From: Gonapodya sp. JEL0774
Lineage: Eukaryota > Monoblepharomycota > Monoblepharidomycetes > Monoblepharidales > Gonapodyaceae
NCBI GenBank assembly: GCA_027604505.1
Contig: JADIIX010000296.1
Span: 1 to 15,535 of the forward strand
Direction of reading: 5' to 3'
DNA: 15,535 nucleotides
A program made the position numbers and the translations under genes. The notes beneath the pieces are model-generated. The model did no database searches and was not told the origin of the DNA. It saw only the letters and a list, made by a program, of their open reading frames with translations. This document shows positions 1-6,910 of this stretch, in pieces (the stretch's first letter is position 1; every line of letters begins with the position of its first letter).

Positions 1-2
1 TG

Positions 3-27
3 TTCAGATTCACTATGTGAATCTGAA
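3..27. repeat. Palindromic hairpin, 11-bp stem
   Basis: Arms 3-13 and 17-27 are exact reverse complements around a TAT loop. The right side continues into ATTTGTATGAGAA, one of the recurring element ends, while the left side lacks the matching arm. A related copy with a shorter stem lies at 14318-14342. Confidence 0.8.
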
Positions 28-407
28 TTTGTATGAGAATAGTTTTCTAGTATCGTATATTATTAAGGGTGCTTACACCCCAATTTACATTATACTAGCG
101 TCAGCTAGGGTACAACTAAGGGAGGATATCGTAATACAAATCCAGTGCCATGACCTGGCTACCCCTTGTAAGACAACTCCTTCAATAAGTATTTGTATAA
201 CCCTTCTTATTGTGATACAATTTACCTTAAAGGGTAAATTGTTACACAATGAGGACCCTCTCCCTCTAAAAGAGGGATCTATGAAAAGAAGGTACTTTGA
301 CACCACAATAGGTGGGTTACCCTATGGGGATAGACCAGAGGCACCACAAAGGAGGGTAAACCCATCTATTGTACCACAATAAGGTCCTCCCCTATATATT
401 TATATTG

Positions 408-635
408 TTACCCACCTATAATTGGAACCAGGTCGTGGTGTAAACCACGACCTGGATAAAGTATAGTTATGGTGTTTGTACCATTACCCTCCTATTTATC
501 CTTATCTTGGTCTATTGTATAGACCAAGATAAGGATTGTAATGAATTAAAGAAAAAGTTATCTATGGATATCCTTTCTAACTTGTTCTGGAAATTCATAT
601 GCCATAGAACCTCGTTAGAAAGGAACCTCCTCCCA
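408..635 (+). repeat. 228-bp dispersed direct repeat, copy 1
   Basis: This stretch matches 2158-2385 without a gap (constant offset 1750), with six base differences that I count by eye. It contains three hairpins: 428-439/444-455 with a GTAA loop, 498-514/520-536, and 572-581/614-623 enclosing an inner stem. It lies upstream of atp9, and copy 2 lies upstream of nad6. The last third recurs in intron 2 of nad5 (about 12738-12836). Its function is unknown. Confidence 0.9.
572..623 (+). repeat. Two-tier hairpin of the 228-bp repeat (candidate structured RNA)
   Basis: An outer stem CCTTTCTAAC (572-581) pairs with GTTAGAAAGG (614-623), and an inner stem GTTCT (584-588) pairs with AGAAC (606-610). 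Copies lie at 2322-2373 and 12772-12823. In the third copy the inner stem reads GTTTT/AAAAC, so both sides of one base pair changed together. That supports selection or arm-to-arm copying that keeps the fold. Whether it is transcribed or functional cannot be seen. Confidence 0.6.
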
Positions 636-1020
636 TAGGTGAATAGACCCGAGTCACCATTGTATTACGATAAGTGGGAGGGGGGGGGTCCTTCTATTGT
701 TATACAAATTATCCAAACCTAATCCTGTTGTTATGGTGGTACCCTGTAGAATATACTTACCCCACCCCCTATGGTGATACCCCGACAGGATTATTTGTAT
801 TATAAGAACAAATACTTTTGAAGTATAATAAGGAGGGTAAACCCTTCTTTGTATGAGAACGATAAATTGATACCACAATATAGGTCCCCTCCTTTTTCTC
901 ATACCCATCTATTGTGGTGTAGCTGTTTGTGACCCAGGCACTCGATTTGTAATACGACCACAAAAAGGAGGGTTAAAGAGTTGTCTATTAAAACACCTCA
1001 TTGTAACCCCTCTCCCACTG

Positions 1021-1071
1021 ATTGTAATACAAACCCAGATCTACTACGTAGATCTGGATTTGTATTACAAT
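1021..1071. repeat. Palindrome of the CAGATCTAC/GTAGATCTGG family
   Basis: The arms fold around TAC at 1045-1047 with one mismatch (1034/1058). The outer part is ATTGTAATACAAA...TTTGTATTACAAT. It is the same core as the palindromes at 8982-9030, 14140-14188 and 15450-15498, but with slightly different outer flanks. Confidence 0.8.
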
Positions 1072-1248
1072 ACTTATTAGAGGTACCCACCCATTGTTAC
1101 CATAGATCACAATAAGTGGGTTTATAATAAATCCTAGCTATAAAACCACAAATTATCATACAAATAATCCTGTTGTGATTCTTCCTCCCCCTAATCCTCC
1201 TATGGAGTAAAGGGTATTAGTTATTCTTAGATATCTTAGTCTTAATTG

Positions 1249-1473
1249 ATGATTATGGTTGGTAAATTAATTGGTGCTGGTATTTCTGCCATTGCTTTAG
1301 GTGGTGCTGCTATGGGTATTGGTAACGTCTTCTCTGCCCTTATTGGTGGTATTTCTCGTAACCCTTCTTTACGTGCCGAACTTTTCCAAATGGCCATTTT
1401 AGGTTTCGCTTTAGTCGAAGCTATGGGTCTTTTTGCCCTTATGATGGCTCTTATTATTCTTTACGCTTTCTAA
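1249..1473 (+). CDS. atp9: ATP synthase Fo subunit c (Atp9)
   Basis: This encodes the proteolipid of the ATP synthase rotor ring in the inner mitochondrial membrane. The product is 74 residues, the usual fungal length. Two hydrophobic helices flank the polar loop SRNPS (residues 36-40), and the proton-carrying acidic residue is Glu57 in the second helix ([10 protein letters not shown]). A glycine-rich first helix ([18 protein letters not shown]) fits the family. I chose ATG 1249, preceded by AATTG as in the other genes; ATG 1255 would give a shorter 72-residue form. The frame could open at TTG 1246, which I do not favour. The stop is TAA. No TAGGAAAT motif is present, but TAGATATCT at 1228-1236 lies in the corresponding position. 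Identification is firm. Confidence 0.97.
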   Translation: MIMVGKLIGAGISAIALGGAAMGIGNVFSALIGGISRNPSLRAELFQMAILGFALVEAMGLFALMMALIILYAF

Positions 1474-2122
1474 TTTATTTATCTCATTTTAAAAATTACT
1501 ACCTCCTAAAATAACTCTTCCTTTAGATATCTATGCGAAACTATTCTCATACAACCTGATGAAAAGAAGGAACTTTGAAATAGGTGGGTATGAAAACAAG
1601 GAGTGGAGGGTTAACCTGCCTTTATTGTGAAATCATAATAAGTGGGTTTACCCTCCTTTGTGATGCCCCTGGTCTTATGATAAAAAGGGGTGGGGTTAGA
1701 TTGGAAGACAACTCCTTCAATCATCGAAGATTTATCGAAGAGAGAGCTCTGAGATAAATAGCCCTATTGTGATACAAATTATCCAAACCTAATCCTGTTA
1801 TGGTATCACCATAGGGGGTAGGATAATAGATAGATAGTGGTACAAGTACTTCTCATTGAGGTACCACAATGAAGACCCTCCCCTAGATATCTTGGGAAGA
1901 TATATTTATAGTGGGTAGATAGTGGAATCCTCAGACAATTCTCATACAAATAAGTGGTGGGGAGTTAGAGTTAGTATAGATCCCCCTTAGGGGGAGGGTC
2001 CTCATTGTGATACCACAATAAGGAGCACTATACTCCTTAGACAACTCTAACCCCCCTCCCATTTGTATGAGAACAGGATTATTTGTATTACGATTAAAGG
2101 AGTTGTCTAAGGTCCCTCCCCC

Positions 2123-2147
2123 TCCAAATCTACTATGTAGATTTGGA
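2123..2147. repeat. Short palindrome TCCAAATCTAC/GTAGATTTGGA
   Basis: An 11-bp perfect stem (2123-2133 with 2137-2147) closes a TAT loop. It differs from the CCAGATCTAC family by a paired G:C to A:T change in both arms. Confidence 0.8.
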
Positions 2148-2157
2148 CAAAGGTGAG

Positions 2158-2385
2158 TTACCCACCTATAATTGGAACCAGGTCGTGGTGTAAACCACGA
2201 CCTGGATAAAGAGTAGTTATGGTGTTTGTACCATTACCCTCCCATTTATCCTTATCTTGGTCTATTGTATAGGCCAAGATAAGGATTGTAATGAATTAAA
2301 GAACAAGTTATCTATGGATATCCTTTCTAACTTGTTCTGGAAATTCATATGCCATAGAACCTCGTTAGAAAGGAACCCCCTCCCA
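2158..2385 (+). repeat. 228-bp dispersed direct repeat, copy 2
   Basis: Gap-free match to 408-635. Hairpins lie at 2178-2189/2194-2205, 2248-2264/2270-2286 (one pair reduced to G:T relative to copy 1) and 2322-2331/2364-2373. It ends about 80 bases before the nad6 start. Confidence 0.9.
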
Positions 2386-2437
2386 CTATCCTACCCCCTA
2401 TGGTGATACCCTAACATGATTTGTATGAGAATAAGTA

Positions 2438-2445
2438 TAGGAAAT
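2438..2445 (+). promoter_or_regulatory. TAGGAAAT leader motif before nad6
   Basis: The octamer ends 17 bases before the nad6 ATG. The same octamer precedes atp8, atp6 and nad5 at a similar distance. It may be an mRNA 5'-end processing site or a binding site for a translation factor; this is inference. Confidence 0.5.
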
Positions 2446-2462
2446 GTCTTCTATTTTATAAG

Positions 2463-3017
2463 ATGAATAATTATTTCCTTTATGAAACTTTTTTAGTTCT
2501 TATTGGCTTATGTGGTGTCTTAGTTATTGTTAGTAAATCTCCTATTAACTCTGTCCTTTTTTTATGTGGTCTTTATCTTGCGGGTGGTGGTATTTTTCTT
2601 TTATTAGACCATTACTTTTTAGGCTTAACTCTTATTATTGTTTATGTTGGTGCCATTGCTATTTTATTTCTCTTCACCATTTTTATGATCAATGTTCGCC
2701 TTACTTTACAATTAGGCAGTTTTGCCTCTCCTATTGCTGCTATTCTTTTATTAGCTAGTTTTGCTTTTTATTTTCTTTTCCTTGCTGGTCCTATTGAACT
2801 TGAACCTGTGGTTCAAGGCGCTATTAATCCTGCTTGGGAAAACAATCTTCGTTTTATTTACTCTTCTGATTGGTCTAATCTCTTAGGTCGCCCTTCTGAT
2901 TTAACTATGTTAGCAAATATGATTTTTAATGCTTATCCTTTAGCTCTTATTTTAGTTGGTTTTTTACTTCTCGGAATTATGGTTGCTATTATTAAAATTC
3001 ATCTTGATACTCATTAA
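2463..3017 (+). CDS. nad6: NADH dehydrogenase subunit 6
   Basis: This is a membrane subunit of respiratory complex I, in the proton-pumping arm. The product is 184 residues and highly hydrophobic. The diagnostic stretch GLTLIIVYVGAIAILFLFTIFMINV (the conserved VYVGAIAILFLF helix) identifies it. Early segments (ETFLVLIGLCGVLVIVSKSP, then NSVLFLCGLYL) also match the family. I place the start at ATG 2463, giving MNNYFLYETF, because a TAGGAAAT motif lies just upstream as in other genes. An in-frame upstream ATG at 2421 would add 14 residues (MYENKYRKCLLFYK) that overlap this motif and repeat-derived sequence, so I reject it. The start context here is AAGATG rather than TTGATG. The stop is TAA. 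Identification is firm; the start is probable. Confidence 0.95.
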   Translation: MNNYFLYETFLVLIGLCGVLVIVSKSPINSVLFLCGLYLAGGGIFLLLDHYFLGLTLIIVYVGAIAILFLFTIFMINVRLTLQLGSFASPIAAILLLASFAFYFLFLAGPIELEPVVQGAINPAWENNLRFIYSSDWSNLLGRPSDLTMLANMIFNAYPLALILVGFLLLGIMVAIIKIHLDTH

Positions 3018-3383
3018 TTTACCTATATACCTACCCACAACAGATAAATTATCCCATAGTTGTGGGTGGAGTTAGGGTTGGTATATCGTAATACGAATTA
3101 GATCGAAGAAGGGGGGTATCTCATTGTGGTATAGGTGGGTAACAATATTATTCTAGGGGAGGGTCCTCATACCACTACTACCCCATTGTTGTACCCTGAC
3201 TTTCTTATACAAATCCAAATTTTATTATGGTGGGAGGGGGGTTAGGGTTGGTATTGTGATACCTCAATGAGGAGTACTTGTACCACCATAACAACAGGAT
3301 TATTTCTATTACAACAGTTACATCACAATAGGTGGGTTATACCCCTATGTTGTTACTCCTTATTGTGGTATCAATCGTAATAT

Positions 3384-3531
3384 CATACAAATTCAGATCT
3401 AATCCTGTTGTGATAAATCACAACAGGATTAGAATAGTGGGTAAATAGTGGTACAAATACCATTACTTACCCACCATAATTATACAAAGAATGTACACAT
3501 TCTTTGTATAATCTGAACAATGGCATAATAT
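3384..3531 (+). repeat. Composite nested hairpin repeat, copy 1
   Basis: Outer arms TTCAGAT (3392-3398) and ATCTGAA (3511-3517) enclose two complete hairpins: 3398-3433 (CTAATCCTGTTGTGAT stem) and 3479-3512 (ATACAAAGAATGT stem). The outer arms match the intact palindrome family at 8982-9030, so the inner block looks like an insertion into that palindrome. A second copy is at 4413-4559. Confidence 0.85.
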
Positions 3532-3557
3532 GGTTAAGTACCACTATGACCCACTTG

Positions 3558-3593
3558 TCTTTCTCCTGTGGTAGTTATACCACAGGAGAAAGA
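3558..3593. repeat. Palindrome TCTTTCTCCTGTGGTA/TACCACAGGAGAAAGA
   Basis: A 16-bp perfect stem (3558-3573 with 3578-3593). It is followed by TTTGTATGAGAA, a recurring element end, while the left outer arm is missing. A version lies inverted at about 14242-14277 and a longer relative inside intron 1 of nad5 (10355-10416). Confidence 0.85.
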
Positions 3594-3791
3594 TTTGTAT
3601 GAGAACTAGTGGGTAATTATGTATTATACCACTATTTACCCTTGGGATTATTTGTATTACGATACGATTGATACCACAATAAGGTCCCTTCCCCTAAGGG
3701 GGAGGAGTACCAACTATTACCCCCTCTCCCATATGGGAATAGACCAGGTCACAATAAGATATAGATATCTAGAGAGACATCATTTGCATCA

Positions 3792-3863
3792 CTAGGAATA
3801 GTGTAATTGGTAGCACGAGAGTTTTGGGTACTTTTAGCCTGGGTTCGACTCCCGGTTCCCTGA
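3792..3863 (+). tRNA. trnP(ugg): tRNA-Pro (anticodon UGG)
   Basis: A full cloverleaf can be drawn. The acceptor 5' strand is CTAGGAA (3792-3798), the D stem GTGT/GCAC has an AATTGGTA loop, the anticodon stem AGAGT/ACTTT has loop TTTGGGT, the variable loop is four bases, and the T stem CTGGG/CCCGG has loop TTCGACT. The 3' acceptor strand is TTCCCTG (3856-3862) with discriminator A at 3863. The anticodon TGG (3825-3827) reads proline. Acceptor pairs 2 (T:T) and 3 (A:C) do not form, while pairs 1 and 4-7 do. Mismatches confined to the first three pairs are typical of tRNAs repaired by 5' editing in chytrid and Acanthamoeba mitochondria, so the mature 5' end may differ from the gene. No CCA is encoded. 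Confidence 0.92.
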
Positions 3864-3872
3864 AATTGTTTA

Positions 3873-3920
3873 GTAATACAAATCCAAATCAATGGTACCA
3901 TTGATTTGGATTTGTATTAC
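3873..3920. repeat. Perfect 48-bp palindrome of the CCAAATCAATGGTACC family
   Basis: The sequence is its own reverse complement with no loop, centred on GGTACC. Outer ends are GTAATACAAAT and ATTTGTATTAC. The same core appears at 5418-5459, 8923-8944, 12049-12100, about 14069-14106 and about 15378-15415. Confidence 0.92.
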
Positions 3921-4412
3921 GACAAGTGGGAGGGAAGTAAGGGTTGGTGACCCTCCCCCCTTAGGGGGATCTACACCAACTCTAACCCCCACCCTTTATT
4001 ATCATACAAATTGGATCAAAGAACTCACTCGTTAGAGAGACATTATTTGTATGAGAATAGTAATGCAAATGATGCCCCTAGATATCTACGGTGTATTGTG
4101 ACGAGGTTTATCCACATAGAGGATATGAATTTGTATGACGACGGGGTGTAACCCCCTATTGTACAAAATAATAAATTATGTTATACAATAGACCTGTTAA
4201 CTCATTAGATATCTATTTTTACATATAATTTGTATCACAAGTATATATCATAATACAAATTATATAAATCCAGATCTAATCCTGTTGTTATGGTGGCACC
4301 CTGATTTCATACTCTAACGAGTGTAAAGAAGGTAATGGATCTTAGAACAAGTGAGTATGATTCCCAGTACTCTCTCGTTCTTCGATCCAGTATCACCATA
4401 GGGGGTAGTTCT

Positions 4413-4559
4413 CATACAAATCCAGATCTAATCCTGTTGTGATAAATCACAACAGGATTAGGATAGTGGGTAATAGTGGTACAAATACCATTATTTACCC
4501 ACCATAATTATACAAAGAATGTATACATTCTTTGTATAATCTGGACAAGGGTATAATAT
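4413..4559 (+). repeat. Composite nested hairpin repeat, copy 2
   Basis: It matches 3384-3531 with a one-base deletion and scattered changes. Its outer arms read TCCAGAT (4421-4427) and ATCTGGA (4539-4545), where copy 1 has TTCAGAT and ATCTGAA, so both members of one pair changed together. Confidence 0.85.
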
Positions 4560-4883
4560 ACCCATGGATAAGGATTTGTATGAGAAAAGTGGATAATTAT
4601 GGCATTATATCACTATTTACCCATTTGTATTACGACCCCAAGTTTATTGTTTTACACAGGATAAGAATAAGTGGGAAGGTATGGTTATAGTGGGTAGATA
4701 GTGGTAAAAATACTCCTCAGACAACATCTATACCAACCTTAACCCCCCTCCTACTTGTCCTGTTGTGACTTATCACAACAGTAGGGTAGGGCAACTGTGG
4801 GTAATTTATCCTTAAGAGGGCATTGAATTAGAAAGGACCCACCCATTTGTCTTTCTTCAATTGTAAGGGTATAGAAGATAATT

Positions 4884-4891
4884 TAGGAAAT
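4884..4891 (+). promoter_or_regulatory. TAGGAAAT leader motif before atp8
   Basis: The octamer, extended here to TTTAGGAAATCTAGG, ends 19 bases before the atp8 ATG. It is shared with nad6, atp6 and nad5. Confidence 0.5.
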
Positions 4892-4910
4892 CTAGGTTTA
4901 TTTTAATCTG

Positions 4911-5057
4911 ATGCCTCAATTAATGTCTATGAACTATTTAAACCTTCTTTCTTGGTTTTCTATTTTATTTATTCTTTTTATGGTATTTAACCAACTTATT
5001 GTTTTTCCTTACATTTTACTTACCCACCTTTCTCGTTATACTCTTTTATTCATCTAA
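4911..5057 (+). CDS. atp8: ATP synthase Fo subunit 8 (Atp8)
   Basis: Atp8 is a small single-span membrane subunit of the ATP synthase stator, acting next to Atp6. The product is 48 residues, the classical fungal length. It begins MPQL, the family signature, has one hydrophobic span (about residues 10-38) and ends in a short segment HLSRYTLLFI. Only one basic residue (Arg42) sits in the C-terminal part. The start is ATG 4911 in the context ATCTGATG, with the shared TAGGAAAT motif upstream. The stop is TAA (5055-5057). The order atp8 then atp6 is common in fungi, although here about 740 bases of repeats separate them. I identify it mainly by N-terminus, length and position. Confidence 0.93.
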   Translation: MPQLMSMNYLNLLSWFSILFILFMVFNQLIVFPYILLTHLSRYTLLFI

Positions 5058-5417
5058 TTAAGGAAAGGGGTAACCAACTCTACCATAGTAGTTACCTCCC
5101 CCCCTGTTACCATACAAATCCATTTATTCAATAGGAGGGTAATGGTATCCTAATGGTATTCTAACCCCCTAACTCCTGTTCTCATACCCACTTATTGTGG
5201 TGTCAAAATTCCTTCTTTTCATAGATAGAAAGAATTGTGATACAAATATCCTGAGGGGGGGGTAAGTGTTGTCTAAGGGGTATAATAACCATACCTTTCA
5301 ATTATCCCCTTGTCCAGATTATAGTAGAAGTGGGGTTAAGGTTGGTATAGATCCCCCCTTAGGAGGAGTGTTACCCACTATCCTAATCCTGTGTAAACAA
5401 TTAACTGGGGGGTCGTA

Positions 5418-5459
5418 ATACAAATCCAAATCAATGGTACCATTGATTTGGATTTGTAT
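5418..5459. repeat. Palindrome, CCAAATCAATGGTACC family, hybrid flanks
   Basis: The 42-bp perfect core is flanked on the left by TCGTA and on the right by GAGAAC. The two sides therefore carry different flank classes, as if two elements had recombined at the palindrome. Confidence 0.85.
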
Positions 5460-5511
5460 GAGAACAGGATTATTTGTATTACGATTGTACCACAATAAGG
5501 AGGTCATAATA

Positions 5512-5553
5512 TTGTGATACAAATCCAAATTATAATTTGGATTTGTATCACAA
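5512..5553. repeat. Perfect 42-bp palindrome, CCAAATTATAATTTGG core
   Basis: It is its own reverse complement with no loop. Its ends are TTGTGATACAAAT and ATTTGTATCACAA, the TGTGA flank class. Confidence 0.9.
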
Positions 5554-5592
5554 CAATGGGTAGTAATGGTATAATAGCCATACTTTCCCACT

Positions 5593-5635
5593 TATTCTTA
5601 TACAAATAATGTATCACATTATTTGTATAAGAATA
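5593..5635. repeat. Palindrome, AATAATGT core with CTTATA flanks
   Basis: Arms of 20 bases (5593-5612 and 5616-5635) pair perfectly around ATC. It shares the ACAAAT terminus in yet another flank class (TATTCTTA). It lies upstream of atp6. Confidence 0.9.
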
Positions 5636-5763
5636 TCTAAGAGGGGAGGGTCCTCATTGTGGGACAATTTCCCCTTTAAGGAGGAGGGTTACCCATTTAC
5701 CATAAATGGTAAATTGTACCATAATGAGGAGTATGAAAATACGATACTTAACCCATCAAATTT

Positions 5764-5771
5764 TAGGAAAT
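5764..5771 (+). promoter_or_regulatory. TAGGAAAT leader motif before atp6
   Basis: The octamer, here in AATTTTAGGAAATCTAAG, ends 24 bases before the atp6 ATG; a (TA) run lies between. AATTTTAGGAAAT recurs just inside nad5 intron 2. Confidence 0.5.
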
Positions 5772-5795
5772 CTAAGTCTATATATATATATCTTG

Positions 5796-6509
5796 ATGTT
5801 CTCTTACTCTCCAATGGAAGCTTTTGCAGTCATTAATCTTGGTTATGGTTTTAATGATGTTTCTATTTTCTTAATTTTTGCCTTTGGTTTCTTAACTTTC
5901 TTAGGTTATGCTTTAACTAAAAACCAAACCTTAGTTCCTTCTAACTGGTTCTTAGGTTTAGAAACCTATCATGTTACTCTTTATAATATGGTTCGTAATT
6001 ATATTGGTCCAAAATCTGGTGCTTGGTTCCCATTCCTTTTCACTCTTTTCACTGGTTTACTTTTTTCTAACGTTTTTGGTCTTTTACCTTATTCCACTAC
6101 TCCTACTACTCACCTTATTATTACTTTTAACCTTGCCCTTTTCTTAATGGTCACTGCCATTGCTAATGGTTTCCGTCGTTATCGTTATGCAATTTTTGGT
6201 ATTTTTATTCCTGCTGGTATTCCTGTTGCTCTTATTCCTCTTATTTCTATTATCGAAGTATTATCTTACGTTACCCGTATTGGTAGTCTTGGTCTTCGAA
6301 TCACTGTTAACATGATTACTGGTCATACCTTAGTTAAAGTTGTTAGTGGTTTCATTTATGAAGGTTTTATTGGTGGTGTATCCTTAGTTATTTTAGTCTT
6401 TCCAATTGTATTATTAACTGTTTTCCTTCTCTTAGAATTATTAATTGCCTATTTACAAGCCTATATTTTTACTTTTATTTCCTGTATTACCATTAAAGAC
6501 TTTTCTTAA
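5796..6509 (+). CDS. atp6: ATP synthase Fo subunit a (Atp6)
   Basis: This encodes the proton-channel subunit beside the c-ring. The product is 237 residues and hydrophobic. It opens MFSYSPMEAF, matching the MF-SPLEQF start of fungal Atp6, some of which are processed after this short leader. The essential channel arginine is Arg168 in IGSLGLRIT; the following VNMITGHTLV corresponds to the usual ANMMAGHTL. The last helix, LELLIAYLQAYIFTFI, is typical. I chose ATG 5796 (context CTTGATG, TAGGAAAT upstream). An in-frame upstream ATG (5706) would add 30 repeat-derived residues and is rejected. The stop is TAA. The residues after the arginine (ITVNM rather than LFANM) deviate slightly from common fungal sequences. 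Confidence 0.97.
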   Translation: MFSYSPMEAFAVINLGYGFNDVSIFLIFAFGFLTFLGYALTKNQTLVPSNWFLGLETYHVTLYNMVRNYIGPKSGAWFPFLFTLFTGLLFSNVFGLLPYSTTPTTHLIITFNLALFLMVTAIANGFRRYRYAIFGIFIPAGIPVALIPLISIIEVLSYVTRIGSLGLRITVNMITGHTLVKVVSGFIYEGFIGGVSLVILVFPIVLLTVFLLLELLIAYLQAYIFTFISCITIKDFS

Positions 6510-6910
6510 TCCCATGGGTTAAATAATACAAACCCATACTCACTGAAAGGGGGGAGGTACCTCATTGTGGTATCAATAGGTGGGTTTACCCTCCTTTGTG
6601 TGCCTACTTTTTGTGGTACCAAATCTCCATTGTAATATAAATAATACGTTGTATTATTTCTATTACAATAAGTGGGAGGGTCATCCTACCATTACTACCT
6701 CATTGTTGTAATAGTTGTAATATAAATAATCACAACAGGAGGGGGGTTAAGGTTGGTATAGATCCCCCCCTTAGGGGGAGGGTCCCAATAGTGGTATAGT
6801 TCTCCTCATTGTGGTACCACAATGAGAAGTTCAAGTACCATACCTAACCCCCATAGTTGTACCTGGATAAGGCCCCTTCTTCGAGTGTTTTCTAATATCA
6901 TCTTTATTTG
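6510..6910. other. Spacer between atp6 and cox3
   Basis: No gene is seen. It contains a G-rich module (about 6741-6783, TTAAGGTTGG then CCCCCCCTTAGGGGG) and the perfect palindrome 6805-6826 (CCTCATTGTGG/CCACAATGAGG). The immediate cox3 leader lacks TAGGAAAT; CTAATATCATCT is the nearest similar string. Confidence 0.65.

Larger units (their letters stand above)
1..1248. other. Gene-less spacer upstream of atp9, built of palindromic repeats
   Basis: No convincing gene is visible on either strand; the short open frames here run through repeats and resemble no protein I know. The spacer holds hairpins at 3-27, 428-455, 498-536, 572-623 and 1021-1071, and the first copy of a 228-bp direct repeat (408-635). 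Between hairpins it is a patchwork of short modules that recur across the window, such as CACAAAGGAGGGTAAACCCA near 344 and the TATTGTGG/CCACAATA pair. I see no promoter that I can name. Confidence 0.75.
1474..2462. other. Spacer between atp9 and nad6, repeat mosaic
   Basis: No gene is seen. The spacer contains a G-rich module (about 1959-1995, GTTAGAGTTAG then CCCCCTTAGGGGG), the imperfect inverted pair CATTGTGATACCACAATAAGG near 1995-2025, a palindrome at 2123-2147, and copy 2 of the 228-bp repeat (2158-2385). A core resembling a hammerhead ribozyme near 1557-1582 is discussed among the rejected items. Confidence 0.7.
3018..3791. other. Spacer between nad6 and trnP, with a composite hairpin repeat
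   Basis: No protein gene is seen. G-rich TTAGGGTTGG modules lie near 3068 and 3240. The composite repeat at 3384-3531 and the hairpin at 3558-3593 dominate. The segment 3511-3602 recurs inverted at 14233-14324. Confidence 0.7.
3864..4910. other. Spacer between trnP and atp8, repeat mosaic
   Basis: No gene is recognised over about 1 kb. It contains a perfect 48-bp palindrome (3873-3920) ten bases after the tRNA, paired G-rich modules in opposite orientation (about 3926-3992), a 45-base segment recurring near 15195-15240 (GACGACGGGGTGTAACCCCC type), an irregular AACGAGTG-containing block (4310-4400), and copy 2 of the composite hairpin (4413-4559). Confidence 0.7.
5058..5795. other. Spacer between atp8 and atp6 with three strong palindromes
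   Basis: No gene is seen. Palindromes lie at 5418-5459, 5512-5553 and 5593-5635. A G-rich module is at about 5329-5367. The last part (5636-5763) is open in the atp6 frame but shows repeat modules and no protein similarity that I recognise. Confidence 0.7.

Noticed and set aside
17-382. 121-codon open frame at the left edge
   Set aside because: It runs through palindromic and repeat modules, resembles no protein family and lacks the leader context of the real genes.
654-963. Minus-strand open frames in the spacer before atp9
   Set aside because: Overlapping frames in repeat sequence, with no recognisable domain and opposite to all real genes.
1552-1590. Hammerhead-like core: CTGATGA, a AAAG/CTTT stem, then GAAA
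   Set aside because: The related copies at about 8036 and 280 read GACA instead of GAAA, and no matching stem III and cleavage site could be found for this copy. It is better explained as a recombined repeat (deletion within TTTGACACCACAATAGG).
2421-2462. Upstream in-frame extension of nad6 from ATG 2421
   Set aside because: It covers the TAGGAAAT leader motif and repeat-derived sequence and adds a charged, non-family N-terminus.
5706-5795. Upstream in-frame extension of atp6 from ATG 5706
   Set aside because: The added 30 residues come from repeat modules and the leader motif; MFSYSPMEAF at 5796 matches the family start.
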